Source: Chloroflexota bacterium (GTDB taxonomy: Bacteria; Chloroflexota; Anaerolineae; Anaerolineales; Villigracilaceae). Taken from it: 64,000 bases of DNA. Every line of letters starts with the position of its first letter. Position 1 is the first letter of the stretch. Shown piece by piece: positions 1-9,199 of the stretch. Location: contig JACRLC010000006.1 of assembly GCA_016235425.1 (NCBI GenBank), positions 59,399 to 123,398 on the forward strand. The letters run 5' to 3'. A program made the position numbers and the translations under genes. Below the pieces are notes generated by a model, which was not told the origin of the DNA, made no database searches, and saw only the letters and a program-made list of their open reading frames with translations.

Positions 1-56
1 CCATTTTGTTGTGCAAAGTTAAGCTGGTGATATCAGGGTGAAGGCGATTTTATATT

Positions 57-911
57 TCACCTCATAGCGTTTCGAAAACTCCTCGCAAACTCTTTCGCGG
101 CCTCAACTGGATTCGGGTTTTCGCCAATCGTCTTCACGCACGCCGAACCGACAATCACCCCGTCCGCCAGCGCGCCGACTTGTTTGGCTTGTTCGGGCGT
201 ACCGATTCCAAATCCTACGCACACCGGCACGGACGCATGCTCACGGACGCGGGCGATCAAATCGCCAAGTCCATCTGAGATAGATGCGCGCGCGCCTGTA
301 ACGCCTGTGACTGAAACGAGATAGATAAATCCCTTTGCATTTCGCGCAATCGCTTCCATGCGTTCGTTGGGCGATGTCGGCGCGAGCATTTGAATTAATG
401 GCAACTCTCCGTCCTGAGCGGAGCGGAGCGTAGTCGAAGGACGATTTACACCATTCGCCTGCGCTTCGACTTCGCTCCCCTGTTGGGTCGCTCCGCTCAG
501 CGCGGATTCAAACTCTCCTGCTTCCTCCAGCGGCAAATCGGGGATGATGAATCCGTCCGCGCCTGCTTCGCGCGCATCGCAGACAAATTTCTCCAATCCA
601 TACGCAAGCATGGGATTGAAATATCCCATCAGAATTAACGGAACGGTCACGCCGCGCCGACGCAGTTCCGCAACCGCCGCCAGCGACTTCCTGACCGTGA
701 TTCCCTTTTCCAGCGCAATCTGCGTTGCCCTTTGAATGACTGGGCCGTCAGCCAGCGGGTCGGAAAAGGACAGCCCCACTTCGATCAAGTCTGCGCCATT
801 TTTGGCAAGCGCTTCGATCACGTCAATGGATGTGTCCAAGTCAGGGTAACCCAACGGGAAGTAGGGCATGAAGATTGGTTTGTTGGCAAAAGCAGATTCA
901 ATTCGATTCAT
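57..911 (-). CDS. trpA: Tryptophan synthase alpha chain, with an in-frame repeat insertion
   Basis: TrpA cleaves indole-3-glycerol phosphate to indole, which passes to TrpB in the cytosolic alpha2beta2 complex. The TIM-barrel catalytic acids are visible: Glu44 in LIEVGLSFSDP and Asp125 in FIIPDLPLEE. At 284 aa it exceeds the usual ~265-270. The excess is residues ~138-168 (bases 408-500), a Ser/Gln/Arg-rich stretch between EEAGEFESAL and PLIQMLAPTS that has no counterpart in the family and coincides with two copies of intergenic repeat families. It is the last gene of the trp operon on this strand, 106 nt after trpB. No clear terminator is visible in the 56 nt that follow. Confidence 0.96.
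   Translation of the reverse strand: MNRIESAFANKPIFMPYFPLGYPDLDTSIDVIEALAKNGADLIEVGLSFSDPLADGPVIQRATQIALEKGITVRKSLAAVAELRRRGVTVPLILMGYFNPMLAYGLEKFVCDAREAGADGFIIPDLPLEEAGEFESALSGATQQGSEVEAQANGVNRPSTTLRSAQDGELPLIQMLAPTSPNERMEAIARNAKGFIYLVSVTGVTGARASISDGLGDLIARVREHASVPVCVGFGIGTPEQAKQVGALADGVIVGSACVKTIGENPNPVEAAKEFARSFRNAMR
408..500. repeat. Two repeat elements inserted in frame inside trpA
   Basis: Bases ~410-445 hold an imperfect palindrome (GTCCTGAGCGGAGCG facing CGAAGGAC) that recurs at 61417-61455. Bases ~470-500 hold a second element (CGCTTCGACT...CGCTCCGCTCAGCGCG) that recurs inside trpE at 8213-8257. Reading frame is kept through both. Confidence 0.85.
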
Positions 912-924
912 GGTTTCCTCATAA

Positions 925-1017
925 TCAGAGAATTAGAGAAGTTGAGAATTGAGTATTACGGGACTCCAACCCTCGATACGGGTTTGCCGCTCAGGGCAAG
1001 TCTCTAATTCTCCAATC
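925..1017. repeat. Intergenic inverted repeat, 'ATTAGAGAATT' family
   Basis: Words such as AGAGAATTAGAG and TCTAATTCTCCAATCTC face each other across the trpB-trpA gap, able to form a hairpin. The same vocabulary recurs at 2225-2268, 23459-23531 and 35291-35350. Confidence 0.7.
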
Positions 1018-2205
1018 TCAAATCCTCATCTCTTTTATCACCGTATTCAAATCCTTGTCCCCTCTTCCTGATAAATTCACCAATATCACCTGGTCTTTTC
1101 TCATCGTTGGCGCGCGCTTGATGACCTCCGCCACCGCGTGAGACGACTCCAGTGCGGGGATAATCCCCTCCGTGTGACACAAAGTTTGAAACGCATCCAA
1201 CGCCTCTTCATCCGTTGCAGACGTGTAAAATGCGCGCTCGTTGTCTCTCATCATCGCGTGCTCGGGGCCGACCGCCGCGTAATCCAACCCTGCCGAAACC
1301 GAATGTGTCTCTGCGATTTGTCCATCTTCATCCTGCAAAACATAAGTGCGCGTGCCGTGAATCACTCCAACGCGCGCCTTTGATGGGTCGCCAAATCGAG
1401 CGGCGTGTTTGCCTGAAGCGATTCCATTTCCACCTGCTTCGACGCCAATTAGTTCCACGCCGTCATCCTTGACGAACCCACTAAAGATACCAATCGCGTT
1501 CGAGCCGCCGCCGACGCACGCAATCACGGTATCAGGCAGGTGTCCCACTTCCATCATTACCTGTTCCCGCGCCTCTGTTCCAATCACAGACTGAAACTCG
1601 CGCACAATCGTTGGGTATGGGTGCGGCCCCAGCGCCGAGCCGAGCAGGTAATGTGTGTCGCGCACATTCGTCACCCAATCGCGGATGGCTTCGTTGATGG
1701 CATCCTTCAACGTCTGCGTGCCCGACGTTACTGGCTGCACCTCCGCGCCGAGCAGCTTCATGCGGAACACGTTCGGCTCCTGCCGCGCGATGTCCACCAC
1801 GCCCATGTACACCACACATTCGAGTCCAAGCAACGCGGCGGCTGTTGCAGAAGCCACGCCATGTTGCCCCGCGCCCGTCTCTGCGACAATGCGTCGCTTG
1901 CCCATCCGCTTCACGAGCAACGCCTGTCCCAAAGCGTTGTTGATCTTATGCGCGCCCGTGTGTGCCAAATCTTCGCGCTTCAAATAAATCTGCGCGCCGC
2001 CCAACTTCTCCGACAATCTTTTTGCATAAGTCAAAGGCGTGGGTCGTCCCACGAACGACGCCATCAACCTGTTGAATTCTTCCTGAAACGCGGCATCGTT
2101 CTGCGCGGATACAAACGCCTCTTCCAGCTCAATCAACGCAGGCATCAAGGTCTCAGGGACAAATTGTCCACCATAGATTCCAAATTTTGCAGGTAGTAAC
2201 GTCAT
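1018..2205 (-). CDS. trpB: Tryptophan synthase beta chain
   Basis: PLP enzyme that joins indole and serine to make tryptophan. At 395 aa it has normal TrpB1 length. Visible motifs are the PLP lysine in [14 protein letters not shown] (residues ~80-95), the [11 protein letters not shown] loop, and the phosphate-binding [10 protein letters not shown] near residue 232. The start at 2205 opens directly into [20 protein letters not shown], typical of the family. It lies 19 nt downstream of trpF and is presumably co-transcribed and governed by the T-box leader at 8765-9155. Confidence 0.98.
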   Translation of the reverse strand: MTLLPAKFGIYGGQFVPETLMPALIELEEAFVSAQNDAAFQEEFNRLMASFVGRPTPLTYAKRLSEKLGGAQIYLKREDLAHTGAHKINNALGQALLVKRMGKRRIVAETGAGQHGVASATAAALLGLECVVYMGVVDIARQEPNVFRMKLLGAEVQPVTSGTQTLKDAINEAIRDWVTNVRDTHYLLGSALGPHPYPTIVREFQSVIGTEAREQVMMEVGHLPDTVIACVGGGSNAIGIFSGFVKDDGVELIGVEAGGNGIASGKHAARFGDPSKARVGVIHGTRTYVLQDEDGQIAETHSVSAGLDYAAVGPEHAMMRDNERAFYTSATDEEALDAFQTLCHTEGIIPALESSHAVAEVIKRAPTMRKDQVILVNLSGRGDKDLNTVIKEMRI

Positions 2206-2224
2206 GTGTTCCTCATTCCAGAAA

Positions 2225-2908
2225 TTAGTGATTGGAGACTGGAGATTGGCTAATCTCCAGTCTCTTAACTGCTCTTACGAAAGCCTTCATCCTGCTCGCA
2301 TCTTTCTCACCCGCGGCTGATTCCACGCCAGAGGCAACGTCCACACCCCACGGCTTGACCTGCCGCACCGCGTCTGCGACATTCTCTGGAGTCAATCCAC
2401 CTGCCAGCAAAAGCGGATACCGCTTCGCCAACTCCGCCGCCGCTGGCCAATCTGCCGTTACGCCGCTACCGCCATACACGCCTTTGACTGCCGCGTCTAT
2501 CAAAAAGGCAGGGGGAGAAGCGGATTCGGGAACGGATTTGAGAAACGGAAAAACGGATGTAGAGACTTGCTCTTGTGATTGAACAGGCAAGCGGATGGCT
2601 TTGAACGCCCTCCCATCAAAAGCCGTGACCATTTCTGGCGTTTCATCACCGTGGAGTTGAGCCAAATCCAGTGAGCAGGTCTCCAGAATATCCTTCACTT
2701 CATCCACCGGCGAATTCACAAACACGCCAATTAGTTTGATGTTCGGGTGCTCGCGCTTCAAAATGGATGTGATTTCTGCACAAATTTCCTTCTCAATAAA
2801 CCGTACGCTCTTGGAATAGAAATTGAATCCCAGATAATCCGCACCCGCGACAATCGCGGCGAGGGAATCTTTCAAGGTTTTGATTCCGCAGATTTTTATA
2901 ATTGTCAT
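2225..2908 (-). CDS. trpF: Phosphoribosylanthranilate isomerase
   Basis: Catalyses the Amadori rearrangement of phosphoribosylanthranilate, the third step of tryptophan synthesis. The start is set at 2908 ([12 protein letters not shown]), where the family begins with its catalytic Cys (KICGIK). The frame stays open upstream to 2995, but that part only reads through an intergenic repeat. Other motifs are LAQLHGDE (~residue 90) and [11 protein letters not shown] (~165). The last ~11 residues ([10 protein letters not shown]) come from a repeat word at the 3' edge. Length 227 aa. Between trpC and trpB in the operon. Confidence 0.95.
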   Translation of the reverse strand: MTIIKICGIKTLKDSLAAIVAGADYLGFNFYSKSVRFIEKEICAEITSILKREHPNIKLIGVFVNSPVDEVKDILETCSLDLAQLHGDETPEMVTAFDGRAFKAIRLPVQSQEQVSTSVFPFLKSVPESASPPAFLIDAAVKGVYGGSGVTADWPAAAELAKRYPLLLAGGLTPENVADAVRQVKPWGVDVASGVESAAGEKDASRMKAFVRAVKRLEISQSPVSNH

Positions 2909-2914
2909 TATCAC

Positions 2915-3062
2915 TCTTCCAATCCCGAAGGAATGGTCTGATTCTAGAACTTGAGCATAGTTGTGTTTGAAACTCCGAAGGAGTGACATCATCATGTCAT
3001 CCCTTCGGGATTTCTGACCAAGGACAGATCGTTATTACAATCGTTTCATCCCTTCGGGATTG
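2915..3062. repeat. 'CCCTTCGGGAT' palindromic repeats
   Basis: Several copies of ATCCCGAAGG/CCTTCGGGAT flank the trpC-trpF junction, forming nested hairpins. They extend the open frame upstream of trpF and supply the last codons and stop of trpC. Confidence 0.75.
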
Positions 3063-3991
3063 TGCTTCTCTGGAGGCGGACTTGCCGTCCGAGAGCCAGA
3101 AGCAAGCTTCTGGAATCCAGAATCATTGACCTGCGACATTTGACTCGAAAGTTCGCGTACCTTCGCGGGAATATCGTCGGATGTGACTAATGCCTCACCC
3201 ACAAGGATGGCATCCACATTCGCTTTGGCTAATCGGTCAACGTCGCTGGCGGTGAAAATGCCTGATTCAGCCACGACTGCAATATTAGCGGGAATCATCG
3301 GGCGGAGGCGTTCGGTGGTGGCGAGAGTGACCTCGAAGGTGGTGAGGTTGCGGTTGTTGATTCCAATCAAATTCACGTCTTTCAACTTTAGTGCTCGTTC
3401 GGTCTCCGCTTCATCATGAACTTCGACAAGAGCGGTCAAGCCCAAACTCAAGGCACAGGCGTGGAGGTCGGCGAAGTGTTTGTCGTCGGTGAGGGCGGCG
3501 GCGATGAGGAGGATGGCATCGGCGCCGTTGGCGCGGGCTTCGTAGATTTGAGACTCGGCGATGATGAAGTCTTTGCGGAGGAGCGGGATTGGTAACACCT
3601 GCACTTGCGTGCGGTGCAAGTGTTGGTAATTGGTGCGTAGGGCGTGAAGGGTTTCGAGTTTGCCCATGAAGAATTTTTCATCGGTCAATACCGAGATGGC
3701 AGAGGCTCCGTTTTGGGCGTAGATGTCTGCAACCTGGAAGAGGTCGAGGTGCGGGGCGAGAATCCCTTTTGAGGGAGAAGCCCGCTTGAGTTCGGCAATC
3801 AGGCTCGGGCGGAGTCCGAAGCGGCGGCGCTCCCTCACCCCTGTCCCCTCTCCCAAAGGGCGAGGGGTAATAGCGGAGAGAAAATCTCTGGGCGTAGGAC
3901 TCTGCTCAGCGGCGCGGCGTAAAGTCACAGTGTCGAGCGCCGCAATTTCCAATTTCTTTTGGGAGAGGATTTTTTCAAGTATGTTTGTCAT
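3035..3991 (-). CDS. trpC: Indole-3-glycerol-phosphate synthase with repeat-derived segments
   Basis: Ring closure of CdRP to indole-3-glycerol phosphate. The start is placed at 3991 (MTNILEKILSQKKLE), the normal TrpC N-terminus; upstream in-frame sequence to 4195 is antisense-like low complexity and is rejected. Motifs: PSLIAELKRASPSKG (~residue 62), LLRKDFI (~136), AVVAESGI (~240) and ILVGEALV (~263). Two oddities are seen: residues ~41-60 (bases 3812-3871) are an insertion coinciding with the 'CCCTCTCCC' repeat family, and the last ~28 residues, after LSSQMSQV, read into repeats. It lies 52 nt after trpGD. Confidence 0.94.
   Translation of the reverse strand: MTNILEKILSQKKLEIAALDTVTLRRAAEQSPTPRDFLSAITPRPLGEGTGVRERRRFGLRPSLIAELKRASPSKGILAPHLDLFQVADIYAQNGASAISVLTDEKFFMGKLETLHALRTNYQHLHRTQVQVLPIPLLRKDFIIAESQIYEARANGADAILLIAAALTDDKHFADLHACALSLGLTALVEVHDEAETERALKLKDVNLIGINNRNLTTFEVTLATTERLRPMIPANIAVVAESGIFTASDVDRLAKANVDAILVGEALVTSDDIPAKVRELSSQMSQVNDSGFQKLASGSRTASPPPEKHNPEGMKRL
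3812..3871. repeat. 'CCCTCACCC/CTCTCCC' repeat inserted in frame inside trpC
   Basis: Shares CCCTCACCCCTGTCCCCTCT-type vocabulary with intergenic copies at 21352, 25315, 37442, 40458 and 44592. It encodes a Pro/Gly/Arg-rich peptide between RDFLSA and PSLIAELK. Confidence 0.8.
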
Positions 3992-4043
3992 AAGCAGATT
4001 CGGCAGCGGATTGCTTCGCAGAGTGGATAAACGGATGAACGGA

Positions 4044-5657
4044 TTAGGAAACAGATTGGCTGAACTCGACGAGGGCATTGAGTTTGTTGAGGGCTTTGCC
4101 GCTGTCGAGGGAGGCTGTCGCTTCTTTGAGCGCGGATTTGAAATCACCTGTTTCAGCGGCGAGGGCGGCGGCGGCATTGAGCAGGACTGCGTCACGGCGA
4201 GCGCCGTTGAGTTTGCCAGTGAACATCTCGCGCATCATCACAGCGGATTCGTCGGGGGCGCCGCCGCGCAGGTCTTGGATGGTGGCGGGAGCGAGGCCGA
4301 GGTCGGCGGGATCGAGGTCGTAGGTGCGGACCGCGCCATCCTTGAGGTGACTGACGCGATTGAGGCCGCAGGGATTGAGTTCGTCGGTACCGCCTGCGCC
4401 GTGAATGACGAGCGCGGCGCGCGAGCCGAGTTCATGGAGGACGTGCGCGAGCGGCTCGGTGAGACTGGGAGCATAGACACCCGTGAGTTGAATGTCCGCG
4501 CCCGCGGGATTGGTGAGCGGGCCGAGCAGATTGAAAATGGTGCGCTGACCGATTTCCTTGCGAGGGCCGACGGCGTGCTTCATGGCGGGATGAAACTTGG
4601 GGGCAAACATGAAACCAATGCCAATTTCGTCAATGGCTTTGCCGACCTGCTCGGGCGTGAGGTCGAGGTTGACGCCGAGAGCGGAGAGGACATCGGCGCT
4701 TCCGCATTGCGAGGAGGCGGCGCGGTTGCCATGCTTGGCAACTTTGCGTCCCGTGCCTGCGAGGACGAAGGCTGCGGCGGTGGAAATGTTGAAGGTGTGC
4801 GCGCCGTCGCCGCCTGTGCCGACGATGTCGTAAATGCGCTCGTTCGGATTGGCGAGCTTCACCTTGACCGCGTTGGTTCGCATGGCACGCACGGAGCCTG
4901 TGATTTCAGGAATGGTCTCGCCTTTCATGCGGAGCGCGACGAGGTACGCGCCAATTTGCGCGGGCGTGGCTTGACCCGTCATGATGACGTTCATGGCGTC
5001 TTCGGCTTCGTCGGATGTCAGGTCGGTGTGGTTGATGGCTTTGGCGACAAACGGTTTCAGCGCGGAGGCTTCTCCCTGTGCAGGAGGCGCAATTTTGATA
5101 TCGAGAAAATTCTTGAGCAGTTGTTTGCCATGTTCGGTGAGAATGGACTCGGGATGGAACTGCACGCCGTAGGTCGGGTGCTGGCGATGTCGGAGGGCCA
5201 TGATTTCACCATCGGCAGTCTTGGCGATGATTTCGAGTTCGGCAGGGACGGGTTCGTAGACGACGAGCGAGTGATAGCGCATGGCTTCAAACGGCGAAGG
5301 GATGCCTTTGAAGATTCCCTGCCCATTATGATTCACAGACGAGGTCTTGCCGTGCATGAGACGCGGGGCGCGCTCCACTTTGCCGCCGTAGACTGCGCCG
5401 AGACATTGATGTCCGAGGCAGACACCGAGCACGGGGATTTTGCCCGTAAAGTGCTGTATGGCCGAAGCAGAGACGCCGCCGTCTTTAATCGGTTCGCCAG
5501 GGCCAGGGGAGACGACGAGATGGTCGGGCTTGAGGGCAATCAATTCGTCCAATGTGATTTGGTCATTGCGGAAGACACGAATGTCCGCGCCGAGTTCGCC
5601 GAAGTATTGGACGAGGTTGTAAGTGAAGGAGTCATAATTGTCGATGAGGATGAGCAT
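4044..5657 (-). CDS. trpGD: Fused anthranilate synthase glutaminase and anthranilate phosphoribosyltransferase
   Basis: A 537-aa fusion. The N-terminal ~190 residues are the class I glutamine amidotransferase TrpG, which feeds ammonia to TrpE; the nucleophile Cys lies in GVCLGHQCLGAVYGG (~79) and the His/Glu in YGVQFHPES (~168). Residues ~200-537 are TrpD, which transfers phosphoribose from PRPP to anthranilate; GTGGDGAHTFNIST (~280), KHGNRAASSQCGSADVL and FNLLGPLTNPA are visible. The same fusion order occurs in enterobacterial TrpGD. It lies 265 nt downstream of trpS, across a large inverted repeat. A long open frame on the opposite strand (3723-5693) is a coding shadow. Confidence 0.97.
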   Translation of the reverse strand: MLILIDNYDSFTYNLVQYFGELGADIRVFRNDQITLDELIALKPDHLVVSPGPGEPIKDGGVSASAIQHFTGKIPVLGVCLGHQCLGAVYGGKVERAPRLMHGKTSSVNHNGQGIFKGIPSPFEAMRYHSLVVYEPVPAELEIIAKTADGEIMALRHRQHPTYGVQFHPESILTEHGKQLLKNFLDIKIAPPAQGEASALKPFVAKAINHTDLTSDEAEDAMNVIMTGQATPAQIGAYLVALRMKGETIPEITGSVRAMRTNAVKVKLANPNERIYDIVGTGGDGAHTFNISTAAAFVLAGTGRKVAKHGNRAASSQCGSADVLSALGVNLDLTPEQVGKAIDEIGIGFMFAPKFHPAMKHAVGPRKEIGQRTIFNLLGPLTNPAGADIQLTGVYAPSLTEPLAHVLHELGSRAALVIHGAGGTDELNPCGLNRVSHLKDGAVRTYDLDPADLGLAPATIQDLRGGAPDESAVMMREMFTGKLNGARRDAVLLNAAAALAAETGDFKSALKEATASLDSGKALNKLNALVEFSQSVS

Positions 5658-5744
5658 GAGGGTTGTCCTTGTTGCGTGTTACGTGTTGCGTAGTGTACGA
5701 AAAGATGAAAGAGGAAAGAAAGGTGAATGAAAATTATTATTTCA

Positions 5745-5925
5745 TCTATGCTCCGTTGGTTGAGTAGGGCGAGCGCTTTTCTCGCCCGTATCGAAACCAA
5801 CAATTTCCAAAAGTATCTTTGTTATAAAAAATTCTTCATTCACGGGTGGTTTCCCTGGCCCAGTCCGCCAGGGCGGGGCGATACGTCCCGCGAAGAGCAT
5901 GCGGGACTACTCAACCACCGAGTTA
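5745..5925. repeat. Long inverted repeat, 'GGTTGAGTAG/CTACTCAACCACC' family
   Basis: Left arm CGTTGGTTGAGTAGGGCGAG followed by CGTATCGAAACCAACAA faces a right arm ending GGGACTACTCAACCACCGAG. The arms are imperfect, about 50 nt each, around a ~60-nt centre. Recurs at 6990, 19725, 21640, 24630 (short), 35115, 47211 (half) and 50212. Confidence 0.85.
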
Positions 5926-6975
5926 ATCGTATTCTCCAAACAAATCTACTTCGTCGGTGAATAATTCAAGAGAGTAGGACAAGCCAGTGACTTCGCGGAC
6001 GAGTTTCATGGTCTGTTTGGCTTCGGTTTGCATGCGGAGGATTCCGCTGGCGAGGACGTCCTGCGGGATAGTAGGGTGGGCGAGGAAGTAGGCGCGGCGC
6101 TCGCGGAGGGGTTCGAGGAAGTTGTTGAGGGCCTGCGCCAGTTTCGCTTTGACTTCCACATCGCCGACCTTGCCTGCGCGGTAGCGTTCCTTGAGCTCGC
6201 CCACTTCGGCGCGGTCTGGATTGAACGCGTCGTGGTAGATGAAGACAGGATTGCCTTCAACGGTTCCAGGGTCAGTGGCGCGCAGGCGTTTCGGGTCGGT
6301 GTACATGCCGCTGACTTTTTCCCTGACGGTCTCAGCGTCGTCGGAAAGGAAGATGGCATTGCCCAGGGACTTGCTCATCTTGTTCTGTCCATCCGTGCCG
6401 ACGAGCAGGGGGACATCGCCAATGATGGGTTCAGGTTCAGGGAAGACCTCGCTGTAGAGGTTGTTGAAGCGACGCGCCATCTCGCGGGCGAGTTCAACGT
6501 GAGACTGGTTATCGCGTCCGACGGGAACAACCTGTGCGCGCGGGAGCAGAATATCCACGGCTTGCAGGACGGGATAGCCGAGCAGGCCGAAGGGCATGGT
6601 GTCCATGTTGGCGTCGCGGGCCATGTCTTTGAGCGTAGGCATGCGTTCGAGCCGCGGCACGGTGACGAGCATTTCAAAGAGCAGGTTGAGTTGGTAGGTT
6701 TCAGGAATCGCAGACTGGACAAAGATGGTGCTGACCGAAGGTTCGATTCCAACGGCGAGATAATCGAGGACGATTTCGCGGATGTAGAGCGGAATATCCT
6801 TGATGTATTGCGGTTCGGGTTTGGTGGTCAGCGTGTGCAGGTCGGCGATGATGAAGAAGGATTCGTATTCGTGTTGCAGGCGCACGCGGTTGGCAAGCGA
6901 GCCAACGTAGTGACCCAGATGCAGGCGTCCCGTTGGGCGGTCACCGGTGAGGAGGCGGGGTTTGGGGGTTGGCAT
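5923..6975 (-). CDS. trpS: Tryptophanyl-tRNA synthetase
   Basis: Class I aminoacyl-tRNA synthetase charging tRNA-Trp. The HIGH-type motif appears as [11 protein letters not shown] (~residue 17) and the KMSKS loop is exact ([10 protein letters not shown], ~200). The start is placed at 6975 ([16 protein letters not shown]) because GAAAGGATAACC precedes it; the frame upstream to 7047 is only the flanking repeat. Length 350 aa, normal. It sits between trpE and trpGD, so charging capacity and tryptophan synthesis would share the T-box signal. Confidence 0.96.
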   Translation of the reverse strand: MPTPKPRLLTGDRPTGRLHLGHYVGSLANRVRLQHEYESFFIIADLHTLTTKPEPQYIKDIPLYIREIVLDYLAVGIEPSVSTIFVQSAIPETYQLNLLFEMLVTVPRLERMPTLKDMARDANMDTMPFGLLGYPVLQAVDILLPRAQVVPVGRDNQSHVELAREMARRFNNLYSEVFPEPEPIIGDVPLLVGTDGQNKMSKSLGNAIFLSDDAETVREKVSGMYTDPKRLRATDPGTVEGNPVFIYHDAFNPDRAEVGELKERYRAGKVGDVEVKAKLAQALNNFLEPLRERRAYFLAHPTIPQDVLASGILRMQTEAKQTMKLVREVTGLSYSLELFTDEVDLFGEYD

Positions 6976-6989
6976 GGTTATCCTTTCTT

Positions 6990-7145
6990 TCATACACCGT
7001 TGGTTGAGTAGGGCGAGCGTTTTTCTCGCCCGTATCGAAACCAACAAGTGACAAGATTACTTTTGCTATTGAAATTCTTTCTCGGACTGGTGGTTTCGAT
7101 ACGCCCTTCGCAAAGAACGCTCAGGGCTACTCAACCACCGAGTTT
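6990..7145. repeat. Long inverted repeat between trpE and trpS
   Basis: Second copy of the GGTTGAGTAG family, with arms GGTTGAGTAGGGCGAGCG and GGCTACTCAACCACCGAG. Fills most of the 208-nt gap. Confidence 0.85.
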
Positions 7146-7183
7146 ACTATCGACTAAAAATCTTTCTTCTTTCCTCTTTCATA

Positions 7184-8659
7184 TCATGAATTCGACTCTG
7201 CCACATCAATGGCTCTAAGCATAGCAGATGCTTTATTCACTGTCTCTTGATACTCTGTCGTGGGGTTTGAATCCGCGACGATGCCTGCGCCTGCCTGCAC
7301 GCTGACTTGATTGCCGCGGCCAATCATCGTGCGGATGGCGAGGCAGGTGTCCATCGCGCCATCGAAGCCGAAGTAGCCGACCATGCCCGCGTAGGCATTG
7401 CGTGCGTCGGCTTCCAACTCGGCGATGATTTCCATGGCGCGGATTTTCGGCGCGCCGCTGACTGTCCCTGCGGGGAAGGCGGCGCGCACCAAATCGAAGG
7501 CGGTCAGTTCGGGGCGCAGAGTCCCTTCGACGTGGGAGACGATGTGCATGACGTGTGAATATTTTTCGATGGTGAAGAAGTCGGAGACTTTCACTGTACC
7601 ATATTCGCACACGCGTCCCAAATCATTGCGGCCCAAGTCCACCAGCATGACATGTTCGGCGCGTTCCTTCGGGTCGGCAAGCAGGTCTTGCGCGAGAGAG
7701 GCGTCGGCGTTGGAGTCTGCTCCTCGAGGCCGCGTCCCGGCTATCGGTCGGAGTGAAGCGGTGGTTTCCTCCAAACGGACAAACATCTCAGGCGACGAAC
7801 CAACCAAATAAAACGGTTCATCGTCCACGAGTCCGAAATCAAAAAAGAACATGTACGGCGAAGGGTTGAGACGGCGTACGGCGCGATACACGTCGAACGG
7901 CTCGACCGACGTTTCGCGCGTGAAGCGCTGCGAAAGCACCACCTGGAAAACGTCGCCCGCGGCAATGTGCTCCCTGGCCTGCCGAACCATCGCCTCAAAT
8001 TTTTCCTGCGGCATGTTCGAGCGAATTTCGGACGGTGTAATTTTTGTTTTGCCCGCGGCGGGCAGGGGCTGGTGAATGCGTTCGGTGAGCGCGTCGAGTT
8101 TTTGATTTGCGGATTCGACGTCGCCATCAAGCACGTTCGCAATCAGGAAGAGACTGCGGCGCGCATGGTCGAAGGCGATGACGGTATCGGCGAGGAGATA
8201 GATGCCATCGGGGACGCTTCGACTGCGCTCGCCTATCGGGTCGCTCCGCTCAGCGCGAATCATGCGAGACTTTAGGGTTGGCTCAAAGTAACGAACAGAC
8301 TCATACCCGAGATAGCCGACCAACCCACCTGTAAAGCGCGGCGCGTTCGGCAAACGGACGGCAGAAAAACGGCTGAGTTCATTCTGCAAAAATCGCATGG
8401 GGTCAGAATCTTCATCGAGTTGAATGTTGCGTGTTCCGTTCAAGTCTTTGATTTCGATGCAGTTATCCCGTAGGATATACTCCGCCCGCGGTTGGACTCC
8501 GATAAATGAGTAGCGTGCGATTCGTTCCCCGCCTTCGACGGATTCCAATAAAAACGACGCACCGTCGCCGCGCAGTTTGAGATACAGGCTGACGGGGGTT
8601 TCAAGGTCTGCAGAGACTTCGCGGATGAGGGTTTGGACTGTGGTGGCTTCGAGTAACAT
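7184..8659 (-). CDS. trpE: Anthranilate synthase component I
   Basis: Converts chorismate plus ammonia from TrpG to anthranilate, the first committed step. It keeps the N-terminal allosteric motif FLLESVEGG (~residue 37), expected for tryptophan feedback inhibition. The chorismate-enzyme core is intact: DVFQVVLSQRF, GSSPEMFV, PIAGTRPRG, DLGRNDLGRVC and AGMVGYFGFDGAMDTCLAIRT. Length 491 aa. Residues ~135-149 (bases 8213-8257) are a repeat-derived Arg/Ser-rich insertion. First structural gene after the T-box. Confidence 0.97.
   Translation of the reverse strand: MLLEATTVQTLIREVSADLETPVSLYLKLRGDGASFLLESVEGGERIARYSFIGVQPRAEYILRDNCIEIKDLNGTRNIQLDEDSDPMRFLQNELSRFSAVRLPNAPRFTGGLVGYLGYESVRYFEPTLKSRMIRAERSDPIGERSRSVPDGIYLLADTVIAFDHARRSLFLIANVLDGDVESANQKLDALTERIHQPLPAAGKTKITPSEIRSNMPQEKFEAMVRQAREHIAAGDVFQVVLSQRFTRETSVEPFDVYRAVRRLNPSPYMFFFDFGLVDDEPFYLVGSSPEMFVRLEETTASLRPIAGTRPRGADSNADASLAQDLLADPKERAEHVMLVDLGRNDLGRVCEYGTVKVSDFFTIEKYSHVMHIVSHVEGTLRPELTAFDLVRAAFPAGTVSGAPKIRAMEIIAELEADARNAYAGMVGYFGFDGAMDTCLAIRTMIGRGNQVSVQAGAGIVADSNPTTEYQETVNKASAMLRAIDVAESNS
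8213..8257. repeat. Repeat element inserted in frame inside trpE
   Basis: About 45 nt nearly identical to the element in trpA (CGCTTCGACT at one end, GGTCGCTCCGCTCAGCGCG at the other) but translated here in a different frame, giving AERSDPIGERSRS. Confidence 0.85.
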
Positions 8660-8674
8660 AATGACTCCTTGTCT

Positions 8675-8752
8675 GAACCGCTAAGCACGCAAAGGCCGCG
8701 AAGAAAAACCTTTTGGTTTTCTTTGCGTTCTTCGCGCTCTTAGCGGTTAATA
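8675..8752. repeat. 'AACCGC-AAGCACGC' inverted repeat
   Basis: AACCGCTAAGCACGCAAAGG faces TTCGCGCTCTTAGCGGTT, forming a long hairpin between the T-box terminator and trpE. Related copies occur at 21337-21350 and 62864-62990. Confidence 0.75.
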
Positions 8753-8764
8753 TTTTGGCACGAA

Positions 8765-9155
<391 letters not shown>

Positions 9156-9159
9156 CGGG

Positions 9160-9188
9160 ATTGTATGACGGAGGGGGGGATGTGTCAA
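9160..9188 (-). promoter_or_regulatory. Promoter of the trp operon
   Basis: Minus strand TTGACA and TACAAT separated by 17 nt, close to the sigma-70-type consensus. The predicted start falls at the 5' edge of the T-box leader. Confidence 0.8.
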
Positions 9189-9199
9189 GAGGAAGAATG

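Noticed and set aside
3723..5693. 656-aa open frame opposite trpC/trpGD
   Set aside because: Antisense shadow of well-recognised genes, driven by codon bias; no motif, no SD.
6028..7011. 327-aa open frame opposite trpS
   Set aside because: Shadow of trpS; the composition mirrors the sense codons.
6976..7047. N-terminal extensions starting MLVSIRARK... (trpS, 52-aa ORF and others)
   Set aside because: These residues are encoded by the GGTTGAGTAG repeat; a good SD and the family N-terminus lie downstream.
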